Positions 1-7,538 of a stretch of DNA of 64,000 nucleotides are shown piece after piece. The translations under genes were made by a program, and so were the position numbers. Below the pieces are notes generated by a model. The model had not been told where the DNA came from. It worked only from the letters and a program-made list of their open reading frames with translations, and ran no database searches. Every line of letters starts with the position of its first letter. Position 1 is the stretch's first letter. The stretch spans positions 16,775 through 80,774 of the forward strand of contig CAPEBR010000007.1 in assembly GCA_948602995.1 (NCBI GenBank), in the 5' to 3' direction. The DNA comes from an uncultured Dorea sp. Its GTDB lineage: Bacteria; Bacillota; Clostridia; Lachnospirales; Lachnospiraceae.

Positions 1-151
1 CTGTATCTACGTGCGGTGTGAATTCCGGCTTATTCTTTCCTCTTAAAACCTTGGCTACTTCGGATGACAGACGTCCTAACGTGCATCCTGCAGCGTCAAC
101 TACATACCATTTTCTCTCAATCTTATCTGGATTAGCCATATAAGTTTTCAT
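1..151 (-). CDS. rplM: Ribosomal protein L13 (5' end only)
   Basis: The reverse strand reads MKTYMANPDKIERKWYVVDA and continues into AAGCTLGRLSSEVAKVLRGK, which is the N-terminus of large-subunit protein L13. About 50 residues are present and the gene runs off the left edge. The start is supported by a GGAGG at 158-163, about 7 bases upstream. rpsI (S9) normally follows rplM and would lie outside the window. L13 is an early assembly protein of the 50S subunit. The identification rests on strong family recognition of the N-terminus; nothing unusual is visible. Confidence 0.95.
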   Translation of the reverse strand, partial: MKTYMANPDKIERKWYVVDAAGCTLGRLSSEVAKVLRGKNKPEFTPHVDT

Positions 152-439
152 TGGTTTCCCTCCTGTGAAATCATTCTTATATAATTACAATAATTCTATC
201 GAAATCAGCAAGGCTCCGGGGCTTTGGTTCCTTACTGTTTCTGCTTTCGCCATACTGATTTATTATATTACACGCCTCCGCGCGTGTCAACCGTTTTTTT
301 GGAAATAAATCTCTGTTTTTTCCTGTGCATTAGTGATATGATACAAGTATCAAAAGGTCTTGCGTTTTGTGCCTGCATGAAAAAGCACGGCCTGTCAGTG
401 GACAGATTGGTTTATCATTTTATTGGGGGAATGTAACTT

Positions 440-1792
440 ATGAATAAGCATGTGGACCTGCTTCATGGTCCTGTACTGAAATCTCTTACCAGGCTTGCCA
501 TTCCGATTATGGCAACATTTCTGATTCAGATGGCATATAATCTGACTGACATGATCTGGATTGGCCGTGTCGGGAGTGACGCGGTGGCTGCGGTGGGCGC
601 CGCGGGAATGTATATGTGGCTTTCTAGCGGCATAAGCGCACTTGCCAAGACAGGAGGGCAGGTGCTTGCCGGACATGCACTGGGAGCCGGAAAATACGAC
701 GAAGCCGAGAAGTATTCGGCAAATGCCTTTGGGCTGACGCTAATCTTCGGCATCCTGTTCGGCGCTGTATGCCTTGTGTTCCACCGGGCACTGATAGCAT
801 TTTTTAATCTGAATGGCTCCCAGGTTATTGCTGACGCCGAAATCTATCTTATGATCACCGGCGGGCTGGTTCTCTTCTCTTTTTTAAACCAGACCTTTAC
901 GGGAATCTTTACTGCCATGGGGAACAGCCGGGCCGCTTTTCTTGCCACCACGACCGGGCTTGTTGTGAATATTGTGCTGGATCCGGTACTGATCTTTGGC
1001 ATCGGCCCATTTCCGAGACTTATGGTCATGGGGGCTGCCATTGCGACTATTTTCGCACAGGCCATTGTAACGGTAATGTTTTTTTATTATGCTTCGAAGG
1101 ATACGGTGATTTTTAAAGGTATACATATCTTCTGCGTTCCGGACAGAAGCCATACGGCGGCGATTATCCGTATCGGGATTCCTACCTCTGTACAAAGTAT
1201 TGTATTTACAGGGATTTCTATGATCATTGCAAGGATTATCGCTGGGTACGGGGACGGCGCTGTGGCGGTACAGAAGGTTGGATCGCAGATTGAGTCCATT
1301 TCCTGGATGACGGCAGACGGCTTTGCAGCGGCTGTTAATTCTTTTATTGCCCAGAATCACGGCGCCGGAAATAAGGAGCGTATCAGGAAGGGCTACTTTG
1401 CTGCCATGCTTGTAGTTCTTCTCTGGGGGCTTGTGTGCACTTTTCTGCTGATGGTGTGTCCCGCGCCGATTTTCCGCGTCTTTATTACGGAAGCGGAAAT
1501 TCTTCCCCTGGGCGTGGATTATCTGTTTATCCTTGGCGTGTCCCAGCTCTTTATGAGTGTGGAGATTACAACCGCCGGGGCGTTTTCCGGGTTCGGGAGA
1601 ACGGTTCCGCCATCTGTGACCGGCATTTTGTTTACTGTCATGCGGATTCCTCTTGCACTTTTCCTGGCACAGACTCCCCTTGGGCTTAATGGGATATGGT
1701 GGAGTATTACAATCTCCAGTATCTGTAAAGGAGTCTTTCTTCTTGCCTGGTTTCTGGTTTATTTACGGAAGGAAATGTGTTATACTGATTAG
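440..1792 (+). CDS. MATE family multidrug/Na+ antiporter
   Basis: A 450-residue polytopic membrane protein with about twelve hydrophobic segments in two similar halves, the usual MATE size and layout. The N-terminal stretch LKSLTRLAIPIMATFLIQMA and the following YNLTDMIWIGRVG are typical of the family. MATE proteins export cationic drugs or metabolites using a Na+ or H+ gradient across the cytoplasmic membrane; the substrate here cannot be told. The start follows a purine-rich GGGGGA at 425-430. It is transcribed away from rplM, and the 288-bp spacer must hold both promoters. A GH13 gene follows 99 bases later on the same strand, but there is no sign of functional linkage. Confidence 0.92.
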   Translation: MNKHVDLLHGPVLKSLTRLAIPIMATFLIQMAYNLTDMIWIGRVGSDAVAAVGAAGMYMWLSSGISALAKTGGQVLAGHALGAGKYDEAEKYSANAFGLTLIFGILFGAVCLVFHRALIAFFNLNGSQVIADAEIYLMITGGLVLFSFLNQTFTGIFTAMGNSRAAFLATTTGLVVNIVLDPVLIFGIGPFPRLMVMGAAIATIFAQAIVTVMFFYYASKDTVIFKGIHIFCVPDRSHTAAIIRIGIPTSVQSIVFTGISMIIARIIAGYGDGAVAVQKVGSQIESISWMTADGFAAAVNSFIAQNHGAGNKERIRKGYFAAMLVVLLWGLVCTFLLMVCPAPIFRVFITEAEILPLGVDYLFILGVSQLFMSVEITTAGAFSGFGRTVPPSVTGILFTVMRIPLALFLAQTPLGLNGIWWSITISSICKGVFLLAWFLVYLRKEMCYTD

Positions 1793-1891
1793 ACACGTAG
1801 CTGTACTCGTGCGATGTTGCAAATAACAGTGAATAATGCAATGCTGCATCAGGCAGTTACAGACAAGCGTAATAGAGGAGGTACTTTTATC

Positions 1892-3211
1892 ATGTGGGCT
1901 TACAATAGTGTATTTTACCAGATCTATCCAATCGGCTTCTGCGGAGCCCCGGTTCACAATGACGGCGTCTGCGCTCCGCGCATCCGCAAACTTATGGAAT
2001 GGTCTGAATATCTAAAGGAACTGGGTGTTGATTCCATACTTCTGAACCCGATTTTTGAGTCTGACAATCATGGGTATGATACAAGGGATTTCCGCCAGAT
2101 TGACTGCCGTCTCGGTACAAATGAGGATTTTGCCGAGGTGTGCAGGGATCTTCACGAGCATGATGTGAAGATTGTGCTGGACGGGGTATTTAACCATGTG
2201 GGTCGGGGGTTCTGGGCATTCCGTGATGTGCAGGAAAAGCGCTGGGATTCTCCTTATAAGGACTGGTTTCATATCAGTTTTGACGGAAACAGCTGCTATG
2301 ATGACGGTTTCTGGTATGAGGGCTGGGAAGGGCATTTTGAGCTGGTGAAGCTGAATCTTAGGAATCCGGCGGTAGTGGATTATCTCCTGGACTGCGTGAA
2401 ATTCTGGGTGGATGAATTTGATATTGACGGGCTGCGTCTTGATGTGGCGTACTGCCTTGACCATGATTTTATGCGCAGGCTCCGTTCTTATGTGCAGGGG
2501 CTGAAACCTGATTTTGTCCTGATCGGGGAGGTTCTGTTCGGGGATTATAATCTGATCGTAAATGATGGTATGCTTCACAGCTGTACGAATTATGAGTGCT
2601 ATAAAGGAATTTTTTCAAGCTTTAATTCTATGAATCTCTTTGAGATTGCTCATTCGCTCCACAGGCAGTTCGGGGCGGATCCGTGGTGTATTTACCGCGG
2701 GAAGCATTTGATGACTTTTGTGGATAACCATGATGTTACAAGGCTCTCCAGTATTCTGACAAATAAGAAGCATATTCCGCTGGCTTATGGGCTGCTTCTT
2801 GGTATGCCGGGAATTCCCTGCCTGTATTATGGTAGTGAGTGGGGTGAGGAAGGCGTGAAGGCTCCGGATAATGATTATGCCTTAAGGCCCTGCTTCGAGG
2901 AGCCGAAGCCTAATGAGCTGACGGATTTTATTAAGCTGCTGATCCGTACACGGCAGAATAGTGACGCTCTTTGTAATGGGGCTTATAAGAATGTGGTTAT
3001 ACAGAATCATCAGCTTGTGTTTGAGAGAGTCTCGGAGACGGATAGGGTGATCGTGGCGGTAAATGCTGCGGATTATGCTTATACGGCATGGCATGGGGAT
3101 CTGAATGGGAAGATGACGGATCTTCTGACGGGGGAAGAATTTTTGCTTGAAGGGAGCCTGGAGATGGAGGCTTACCGGGTGATGTATCTGAAAGGGAGCA
3201 GCCTGCAGTAG
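1892..3211 (+). CDS. GH13 alpha-amylase family glycoside hydrolase
   Basis: A 439-residue protein with the GH13 (beta/alpha)8 barrel motifs in order: DGVFNHVG (region I), GLRLDVA (nucleophile Asp), LIGEV (acid/base Glu) and FVDNHD (third catalytic acid). I chose the ATG at 1892 over one 78 bases upstream because AGAGGAGGT lies 10 bases before it and the protein then begins MWAYNSVFYQIYPIGF, the normal family start. There is no signal peptide, so it is probably cytoplasmic and acts on imported alpha-glucans or maltodextrins. It is short for a cyclomaltodextrinase (no N-terminal CBM34-like domain). Substrate is not determinable; alpha-amylase or alpha-glucosidase activity is most likely. Confidence 0.9.
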   Translation: MWAYNSVFYQIYPIGFCGAPVHNDGVCAPRIRKLMEWSEYLKELGVDSILLNPIFESDNHGYDTRDFRQIDCRLGTNEDFAEVCRDLHEHDVKIVLDGVFNHVGRGFWAFRDVQEKRWDSPYKDWFHISFDGNSCYDDGFWYEGWEGHFELVKLNLRNPAVVDYLLDCVKFWVDEFDIDGLRLDVAYCLDHDFMRRLRSYVQGLKPDFVLIGEVLFGDYNLIVNDGMLHSCTNYECYKGIFSSFNSMNLFEIAHSLHRQFGADPWCIYRGKHLMTFVDNHDVTRLSSILTNKKHIPLAYGLLLGMPGIPCLYYGSEWGEEGVKAPDNDYALRPCFEEPKPNELTDFIKLLIRTRQNSDALCNGAYKNVVIQNHQLVFERVSETDRVIVAVNAADYAYTAWHGDLNGKMTDLLTGEEFLLEGSLEMEAYRVMYLKGSSLQ

Positions 3212-3228
3212 ACCGCGAGTGGAGATGA

Positions 3229-3364
3229 GTATATGTCGGGGACGGGGCTTTTTCTCCGCGTGACACCGCTTCGCGTTTTTTCTGTGTATATGTCGGGGAC
3301 GGGGCTTTTTCTCCGCGTGACACCGCTTCGCAGTGTCACTGCTCGAAAAACCCCCGTCCCCTTT
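3229..3364. repeat. GGGGACGGGG repeat: two direct 46-bp units plus inverted half
   Basis: Two identical 46-bp units (3229-3274 and 3286-3331, period 57) each contain GTCGGGGACGGGGCTTTTTC and end in CACCGCTTCGC. The second is followed by AGTGTCACTGCTCGAAAAA and CCCCCGTCCCC, an inverted half that can pair back on it; GTGACAC/GTGTCAC forms an inner stem. It lies between the convergent GH13 and metY genes and could terminate both. It is one member of the GGGGACGGGG family seen elsewhere in the window. Confidence 0.85.
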
Positions 3365-3390
3365 GGATACCCGGAAGTTTTACACCCCCT

Positions 3391-4698
3391 CTACTGGACT
3401 GCTTTGAAGGCTTCTTCCAGGTCTTCGATAATATCGGCTATGTTTTCGGTACCGATGGAGAGGCGTATTGTGTTAGGTCTGATTCCCTGGTCCAGGAGTT
3501 CTTCTTCTGTGCACTGGCTGTGTGTGGTAGTAGCCGGGTGGATAACCAGGGATTTTACATCTGCTACGTTGGCGAGCAGGGAAAAGAGTTCCAGGTTGTC
3601 TATAAAGTCTTTTGCTTTCTGTGCGTTGCCTTTGATCTCAAAGGTGAAGATGGAGCCTCCGCCGTCCGGGAAGTATTTCGTATATAGTGCTTTCTGTTCT
3701 TCGTCTTCTGATACGGACGGATGATGCACGGCCTCTACCTGTGGGTGGTTCTTCAGGTAATCTACTACCTTAAGGGCATTTTCTACATGGCGTTCTACGC
3801 GCAGGGACAGGGTTTCAAGACCCTGCAGGAAGATGAAGGCGTGAAACGGCGACAGGGTTGCGCCTGTGTCGCGCAGGAGGATGGCACGGATCTTTGTGAC
3901 GAATGCTGCCGCTCCTACTGCTTTTGTGAAGCTGATTCCATGGTAACTTGGGTTTGGTTCGGTCAGTGAGGGGAACTTGCCGGATGCTTCCCAGTCGAAT
4001 TTTCCACTGTCTACGATAACGCCGCCGATGGTTGTGCCGTGTCCTCCAATGAATTTGGTTGCGGAGTGTACAACGATGTCTGCCCCATACTCAATTGGTC
4101 TTACGAGGTAAGGAGTGGCAAAGGTGTTGTCGATTACGAGCGGTATCTTATGGGCATGGGCGATGCCGGCTATTTTTTCTATGTCTACTACATCTGAGTT
4201 CGGATTTCCCAACACCTCGATGAATACTGCCTTAGTGTTTTCCTGAATGGCTGATTCTACTGCATCGTAGTCAAAAATATCTACGAAGGTTGTGTTTACG
4301 CCGTACTGTGGAAATGTATGTGCCAGATAGTTGTAGGTTCCTCCATAAATGTTTTTGGCGGATACAATGTGATCCCCGTTCTGTGCCAGGTTCTGGAAGG
4401 TGTAGGAGATGGCTGCTGCCCCGGATGCTACCGCCAGTGCTGCAACACCGCCTTCAAGCGCCGCAATCCTCTTTTCAAAAACATCTTCCGTAGGGTTCGT
4501 AAGACGTCCATAAATATTTCCTGCGTCCGACAGCCCGAATCTTGCTGCTGCATGGCCGCTGTTATGGAATACGTATGAGGATGTCTGGTAAATCGGCACT
4601 GCCCTTGCATCTGTTACCGGGTCTGCCTGCTCCTGCCCTACGTGAAGCTGTAATGTCTCAAATCTGAATTCTCTTTCTGCTCTTGTCTTCTTGCTCAT
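3391..4698 (-). CDS. metY: O-acetylhomoserine sulfhydrylase (PLP-dependent)
   Basis: A 435-residue Cys/Met-metabolism PLP enzyme. Residues 211-220 (HSATKFIGGH) hold the Schiff-base lysine K215, and VIDNTFATPYL matches the family. The length of about 430 and the N-terminal FETLQLHVGQEQADP are typical of O-acetylhomoserine aminocarboxypropyltransferase, which makes homocysteine from O-acetylhomoserine and sulfide, rather than the shorter (about 380 aa) cystathionine gamma-synthase. The start is preceded by AAAAGGAGACATTATC. The LysR gene upstream on the same strand may control it; no SAM riboswitch is visible in the 149-bp spacer. The cytoplasmic homotetramer is known for the family. Confidence 0.93.
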   Translation of the reverse strand: MSKKTRAEREFRFETLQLHVGQEQADPVTDARAVPIYQTSSYVFHNSGHAAARFGLSDAGNIYGRLTNPTEDVFEKRIAALEGGVAALAVASGAAAISYTFQNLAQNGDHIVSAKNIYGGTYNYLAHTFPQYGVNTTFVDIFDYDAVESAIQENTKAVFIEVLGNPNSDVVDIEKIAGIAHAHKIPLVIDNTFATPYLVRPIEYGADIVVHSATKFIGGHGTTIGGVIVDSGKFDWEASGKFPSLTEPNPSYHGISFTKAVGAAAFVTKIRAILLRDTGATLSPFHAFIFLQGLETLSLRVERHVENALKVVDYLKNHPQVEAVHHPSVSEDEEQKALYTKYFPDGGGSIFTFEIKGNAQKAKDFIDNLELFSLLANVADVKSLVIHPATTTHSQCTEEELLDQGIRPNTIRLSIGTENIADIIEDLEEAFKAVQ

Positions 4699-4833
4699 GA
4701 TAATGTCTCCTTTTCTATGTGATTTGTTGTTTGTCTACTCATTTGATAGGTTTACTATATCATGATGTTTGAAATCTGTCTAATATGTAAAGGGAAGGGT
4801 TGGCTATAGGCTGTGCCTATAACAACTAAATCT

Positions 4834-4865
4834 GGGACGGGGCATTTTTAAAAATGCCCCGTCCC
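4834..4865. repeat. GGGGACGGGG palindrome, short form
   Basis: A perfect 32-bp palindrome (arms GGGACGGGGCATTTTT / AAAAATGCCCCGTCCC) between the LysR gene and metY. Read on the minus strand it supplies the last codons of the LysR gene (GTGHF then TAA). A GC-rich stem followed by T residues on either strand suggests it may also act as a bidirectional terminator. Confidence 0.9.
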
Positions 4866-5765
4866 CATTGGTCTGTATTTCTTGATTTCCTCCAGGTACT
4901 TTTCGCCCAGGGGGCTGAGTGTCATCCCTTTGCGCTTCAGGTAGCCTATGGTCATCCGTTCATCGGACTTAAGTCTCACGGCGCAGTATTCGTCTCCGTT
5001 GAGGACTTCGCAGATGATGCCGCAGCACAGGGTATAGCCTCCAAGTCCCCGCATGAGGTTCAGAAGGGTGGCACGGTCATTTGCCCGTATCAGGCGTTTG
5101 TAGTCATAGGTGCTTAAGACCTCCTCGGCAAAATAGAAGGAGTTGTAATTCCCTTGTTCGAAGGCAAGGCACGGGTAGTCCTCCAACTCTTTCAAAGTGA
5201 CCTCTTCTTTATCTGCCAGAGGATTTCCCTTCCACATGTAGGCATAGATGCTGCACTCCATAAGGGGGTGAAATTCAAGCTCCGACTCTGTCAGCAGTTT
5301 ATTCAGCACCTTCTGGTTAAATTCATTTTGATAGAGGATTCCGATTTCGCTGCGGAAATTTTTTACGTCTTCAATCACCTCGTATGTCTTTGTCTCCCGG
5401 ATGGCGAACTCGTACTCGTCCATGCCGAACTGCTTTATCATTTCCACAAAGGCGTTGACGGCAAATGCGTAGTGCTGCATGGAGACCCCGAATCGTTTCT
5501 TTACGTTTGCCCGGTCGATATAGCGGGTTTCTATGAGCTCGTACTGCTCTGTTACCTGTCTGGCATACCCTAAGAATTCTGCGCCCTCCTGGGTGACGGA
5601 TACACCCCGGCTGCTACGCCGGAATAAGACTACGCCGATCTCTGCTTCCAGTTCCCTTACTGCCTGGGACAGGCTGGGCTGGGAGATGAAGAGTGTCTTC
5701 GAAGCTTCGTTCATGGAGCCGGTGTCCGCGATTGTTATGATGTATTTCAGCTGTGCAAGTGTCAT
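4848..5765 (-). CDS. LysR family transcriptional regulator
   Basis: A 305-residue LysR-type regulator: N-terminal winged HTH in residues 1-60 (MTLAQLKYIITIADTGSMNE, then ASKTLFISQPSLSQAVRELE) and a C-terminal effector-binding domain. It lies 36 bp downstream of tyrS and upstream of metY on the same strand, so it may be co-transcribed with tyrS and could sense a sulfur metabolite to control metY; that is inference from position. Its last six residues MGTGHF and stop codon come from the 4834-4865 palindromic repeat, so the native C-terminus has probably been replaced. No specific effector can be named. Confidence 0.9.
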   Translation of the reverse strand: MTLAQLKYIITIADTGSMNEASKTLFISQPSLSQAVRELEAEIGVVLFRRSSRGVSVTQEGAEFLGYARQVTEQYELIETRYIDRANVKKRFGVSMQHYAFAVNAFVEMIKQFGMDEYEFAIRETKTYEVIEDVKNFRSEIGILYQNEFNQKVLNKLLTESELEFHPLMECSIYAYMWKGNPLADKEEVTLKELEDYPCLAFEQGNYNSFYFAEEVLSTYDYKRLIRANDRATLLNLMRGLGGYTLCCGIICEVLNGDEYCAVRLKSDERMTIGYLKRKGMTLSPLGEKYLEEIKKYRPMGTGHF

Positions 5766-5801
5766 GACCGTCCCTCCGCTTTCAGCCAGGTCAGTATACC
5801 T

Positions 5802-7022
5802 TTACATTACGATCTTCCGGAAACTCTTCTTTCCTTTCTTTAATACAATACCGTCCCCGGAAAATGTGTCTGCACCATAGCCTGTATGAATATCTGATAC
5901 CTTTTCCCCATTTACGGCAACGCCGCCCTGCTGCACTGCCCTGCGGGCCTCCGCTTTGGACGGCACAAGTCCGCTCTTAACAAGCAGGGTCAGAATATCA
6001 ATGGCTCCGTCAGTCAGATCATCTCCGGTAAGGGTGGTTGTGGGCATATCTGCCGCTGCGCCCTGGCTGAAGAGTGCCTTTGCCGCTTCCTGTGCTTTCT
6101 TTGCCTCTTCTTCTCCGTGAACCATCTTCGTGAGCTCGTAAGCAAGAATCTCCTTGGCGGTGTTAAGCTGCGCACCCTCCCAGGAGTCCATCTTATCAAT
6201 CTCCTCAAGGGGCAGGAAAGTCAGCATGCGGATACACTTTAACACATCCGCATCTGCCACATTTCTCCAGTACTGGTAGAACTCGAAAGGTGAGGTCTTC
6301 GCCGGGTCAAGCCATACTGCGCCGCTCTGGGTCTTTCCCATCTTCTTTCCTTCAGAATTGAGAAGAAGCGTAATGGTCATGGCACAGGCATTTTTTCCAA
6401 GCTTCCGGCGGATTAATTCTGTTCCGCCGAGCATGTTGCTCCACTGGTCGTCCCCGCCGAACTGCATGTTGCAGCCATATTTCTGGAACAACATGTAGAA
6501 ATCGTAGCTCTGCATGATCATGTAATTGAACTCCAGAAAACTTAAGCCTTTCTCCATCCGCTGCTTGTAGCATTCTGCTGTAAGCATACGGTTTACGGAA
6601 AAATGCGCCCCTACTTCGCGGAGCATCTCAATGTAATTCAGTCCAAGAAGCCAGTCGGCATTATTTACCATTATGGCTTTTCCTTCTGAAAAGTCAATGA
6701 AACGGCTCATCTGCTTTTTGAAGCATTCGCAGTTGTGCTCAATGGTCTCTGTTGTCATCATCTGGCGCATGTCCGTTCTCCCGGAAGGATCCCCGATCAT
6801 GGCTGTGCCGCCGCCGATCAGGGCAATCGGCTTATTTCCCGCCTCCTGAAGACGCTTCATCAGGCAGAGCGCCATAAAATGCCCTACGTGAAGGCTGTCC
6901 GCTGTGGGGTCAAAGCCAATGTAAAAGGTCGCCTTCCCGTTATTGATCAGCTCTCTGATCTCATCCTCGTCTGTTACCTGCGCGAGTAAGCCCCGCGCCT
7001 TCAGTTCTTCATAAATTCCCAT
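5802..7022 (-). CDS. tyrS: Tyrosyl-tRNA synthetase
   Basis: A 406-residue class I synthetase of the bacterial TyrRS type. The HIGH-like motif HVGH lies in DSLHVGHFMALCL, the KMSKS-like motif is KMGKT in GKKMGKTQSGAVWLD, and the C-terminus carries an S4 RNA-binding domain (SKAEARRAVQQGGVAVNGEK). It charges tRNA-Tyr in the cytoplasm. The start follows GAAAGGAAGAAAAG. It is controlled by the T-box leader upstream (7084-7375), which fits the known regulation of tyrS in Firmicutes by uncharged tRNA-Tyr. Length and motifs are normal. Confidence 0.97.
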   Translation of the reverse strand: MGIYEELKARGLLAQVTDEDEIRELINNGKATFYIGFDPTADSLHVGHFMALCLMKRLQEAGNKPIALIGGGTAMIGDPSGRTDMRQMMTTETIEHNCECFKKQMSRFIDFSEGKAIMVNNADWLLGLNYIEMLREVGAHFSVNRMLTAECYKQRMEKGLSFLEFNYMIMQSYDFYMLFQKYGCNMQFGGDDQWSNMLGGTELIRRKLGKNACAMTITLLLNSEGKKMGKTQSGAVWLDPAKTSPFEFYQYWRNVADADVLKCIRMLTFLPLEEIDKMDSWEGAQLNTAKEILAYELTKMVHGEEEAKKAQEAAKALFSQGAAADMPTTTLTGDDLTDGAIDILTLLVKSGLVPSKAEARRAVQQGGVAVNGEKVSDIHTGYGADTFSGDGIVLKKGKKSFRKIVM

Positions 7023-7067
7023 TTTCTTTTCTTCCTTTCTTTTTTAATTGGGGAACGGCGAGATTTT

Positions 7068-7131
7068 CCAAAACATAAAAACGCCCTTATGATTTCCCTC
7101 CATATAAATATGGGCTGAAATCATAAGGGCA
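7068..7131 (-). terminator. T-box intrinsic terminator before tyrS
   Basis: Stem GCCCTTATGATTTC / GAAATCATAAGGGC around a loop holding CCCATATTTATATGG, with the downstream tail GTTTTTATGTTTT. It is the terminator alternative of the T-box leader. Confidence 0.88.
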
Positions 7132-7375
7132 GAATATCTCCGCGTTACCACCTTGGTTCACCTGCAGCTTACACCGACAGGCCTCTGTAAGCTGCGCGTT
7201 CACAGCTTTTGCAATAATAACGTATGCCAACACGTCACAGCCTACTCACTCTGTTGATTCCACATGCTTTCGGTGTGCAGCTCCAAGATGTATTCATAAA
7301 CCATTCCTTCATGCGCCTCTCATCAGCCGGCAGCTTTCTGTATGGGTGTATGGATTACTACTTATTCTTTTCAAA
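7084..7375 (-). promoter_or_regulatory. T-box riboswitch leader of tyrS
   Basis: The minus strand carries the T-box signature AACCAAGGTGGTAACGCG (7141-7158), followed by a strong hairpin with 13-bp GCCCTTATGATTT arms and a GTTTTTATGTTTT tail (7131 to 7068). Uncharged tRNA-Tyr would pair its acceptor end with the T-box bulge and favour the antiterminator. A candidate specifier TAC (Tyr) occurs in GAATAC at 7295-7290 in the stem I region, but the exact loop was not folded. The 5' limit is approximate. Confidence 0.9.
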
Positions 7376-7440
7376 GCCTTTCAAATCTTTATCTGTCATC
7401 TGAAACATATGCTAACCGATTTTTGCAGGTTTGTCAAGAT

Positions 7441-7538
7441 GGGGACGGGGCATTTTTCACCTTAAAAGCTCCACTGGAGCTTTTGAGGTGCGCTATGGCG
7501 AAAAATGCCCCGTCCCAGATTAAAAATGACCTGTCCCC
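7441..7538. repeat. GGGGACGGGG palindrome, long form, plus half unit
   Basis: Arms GGGGACGGGGCATTTTTC (7441-) and GAAAAATGCCCCGTCCC (to 7516) surround an inner palindrome AAAAGCTCCACTGGAGCTTTT. An extra degenerate half unit TAAAAATGACCTGTCCCC (7521-7538) follows and encodes the last codons (GTGHF, stop) of the 769-residue protein gene on the minus strand. Confidence 0.88.

Noticed and set aside
4699..4847. Possible SAM riboswitch or T-box upstream of metY
   Set aside because: The spacer is too short and lacks the S-box or T-box conserved stretches; it is mostly promoter and the repeat.
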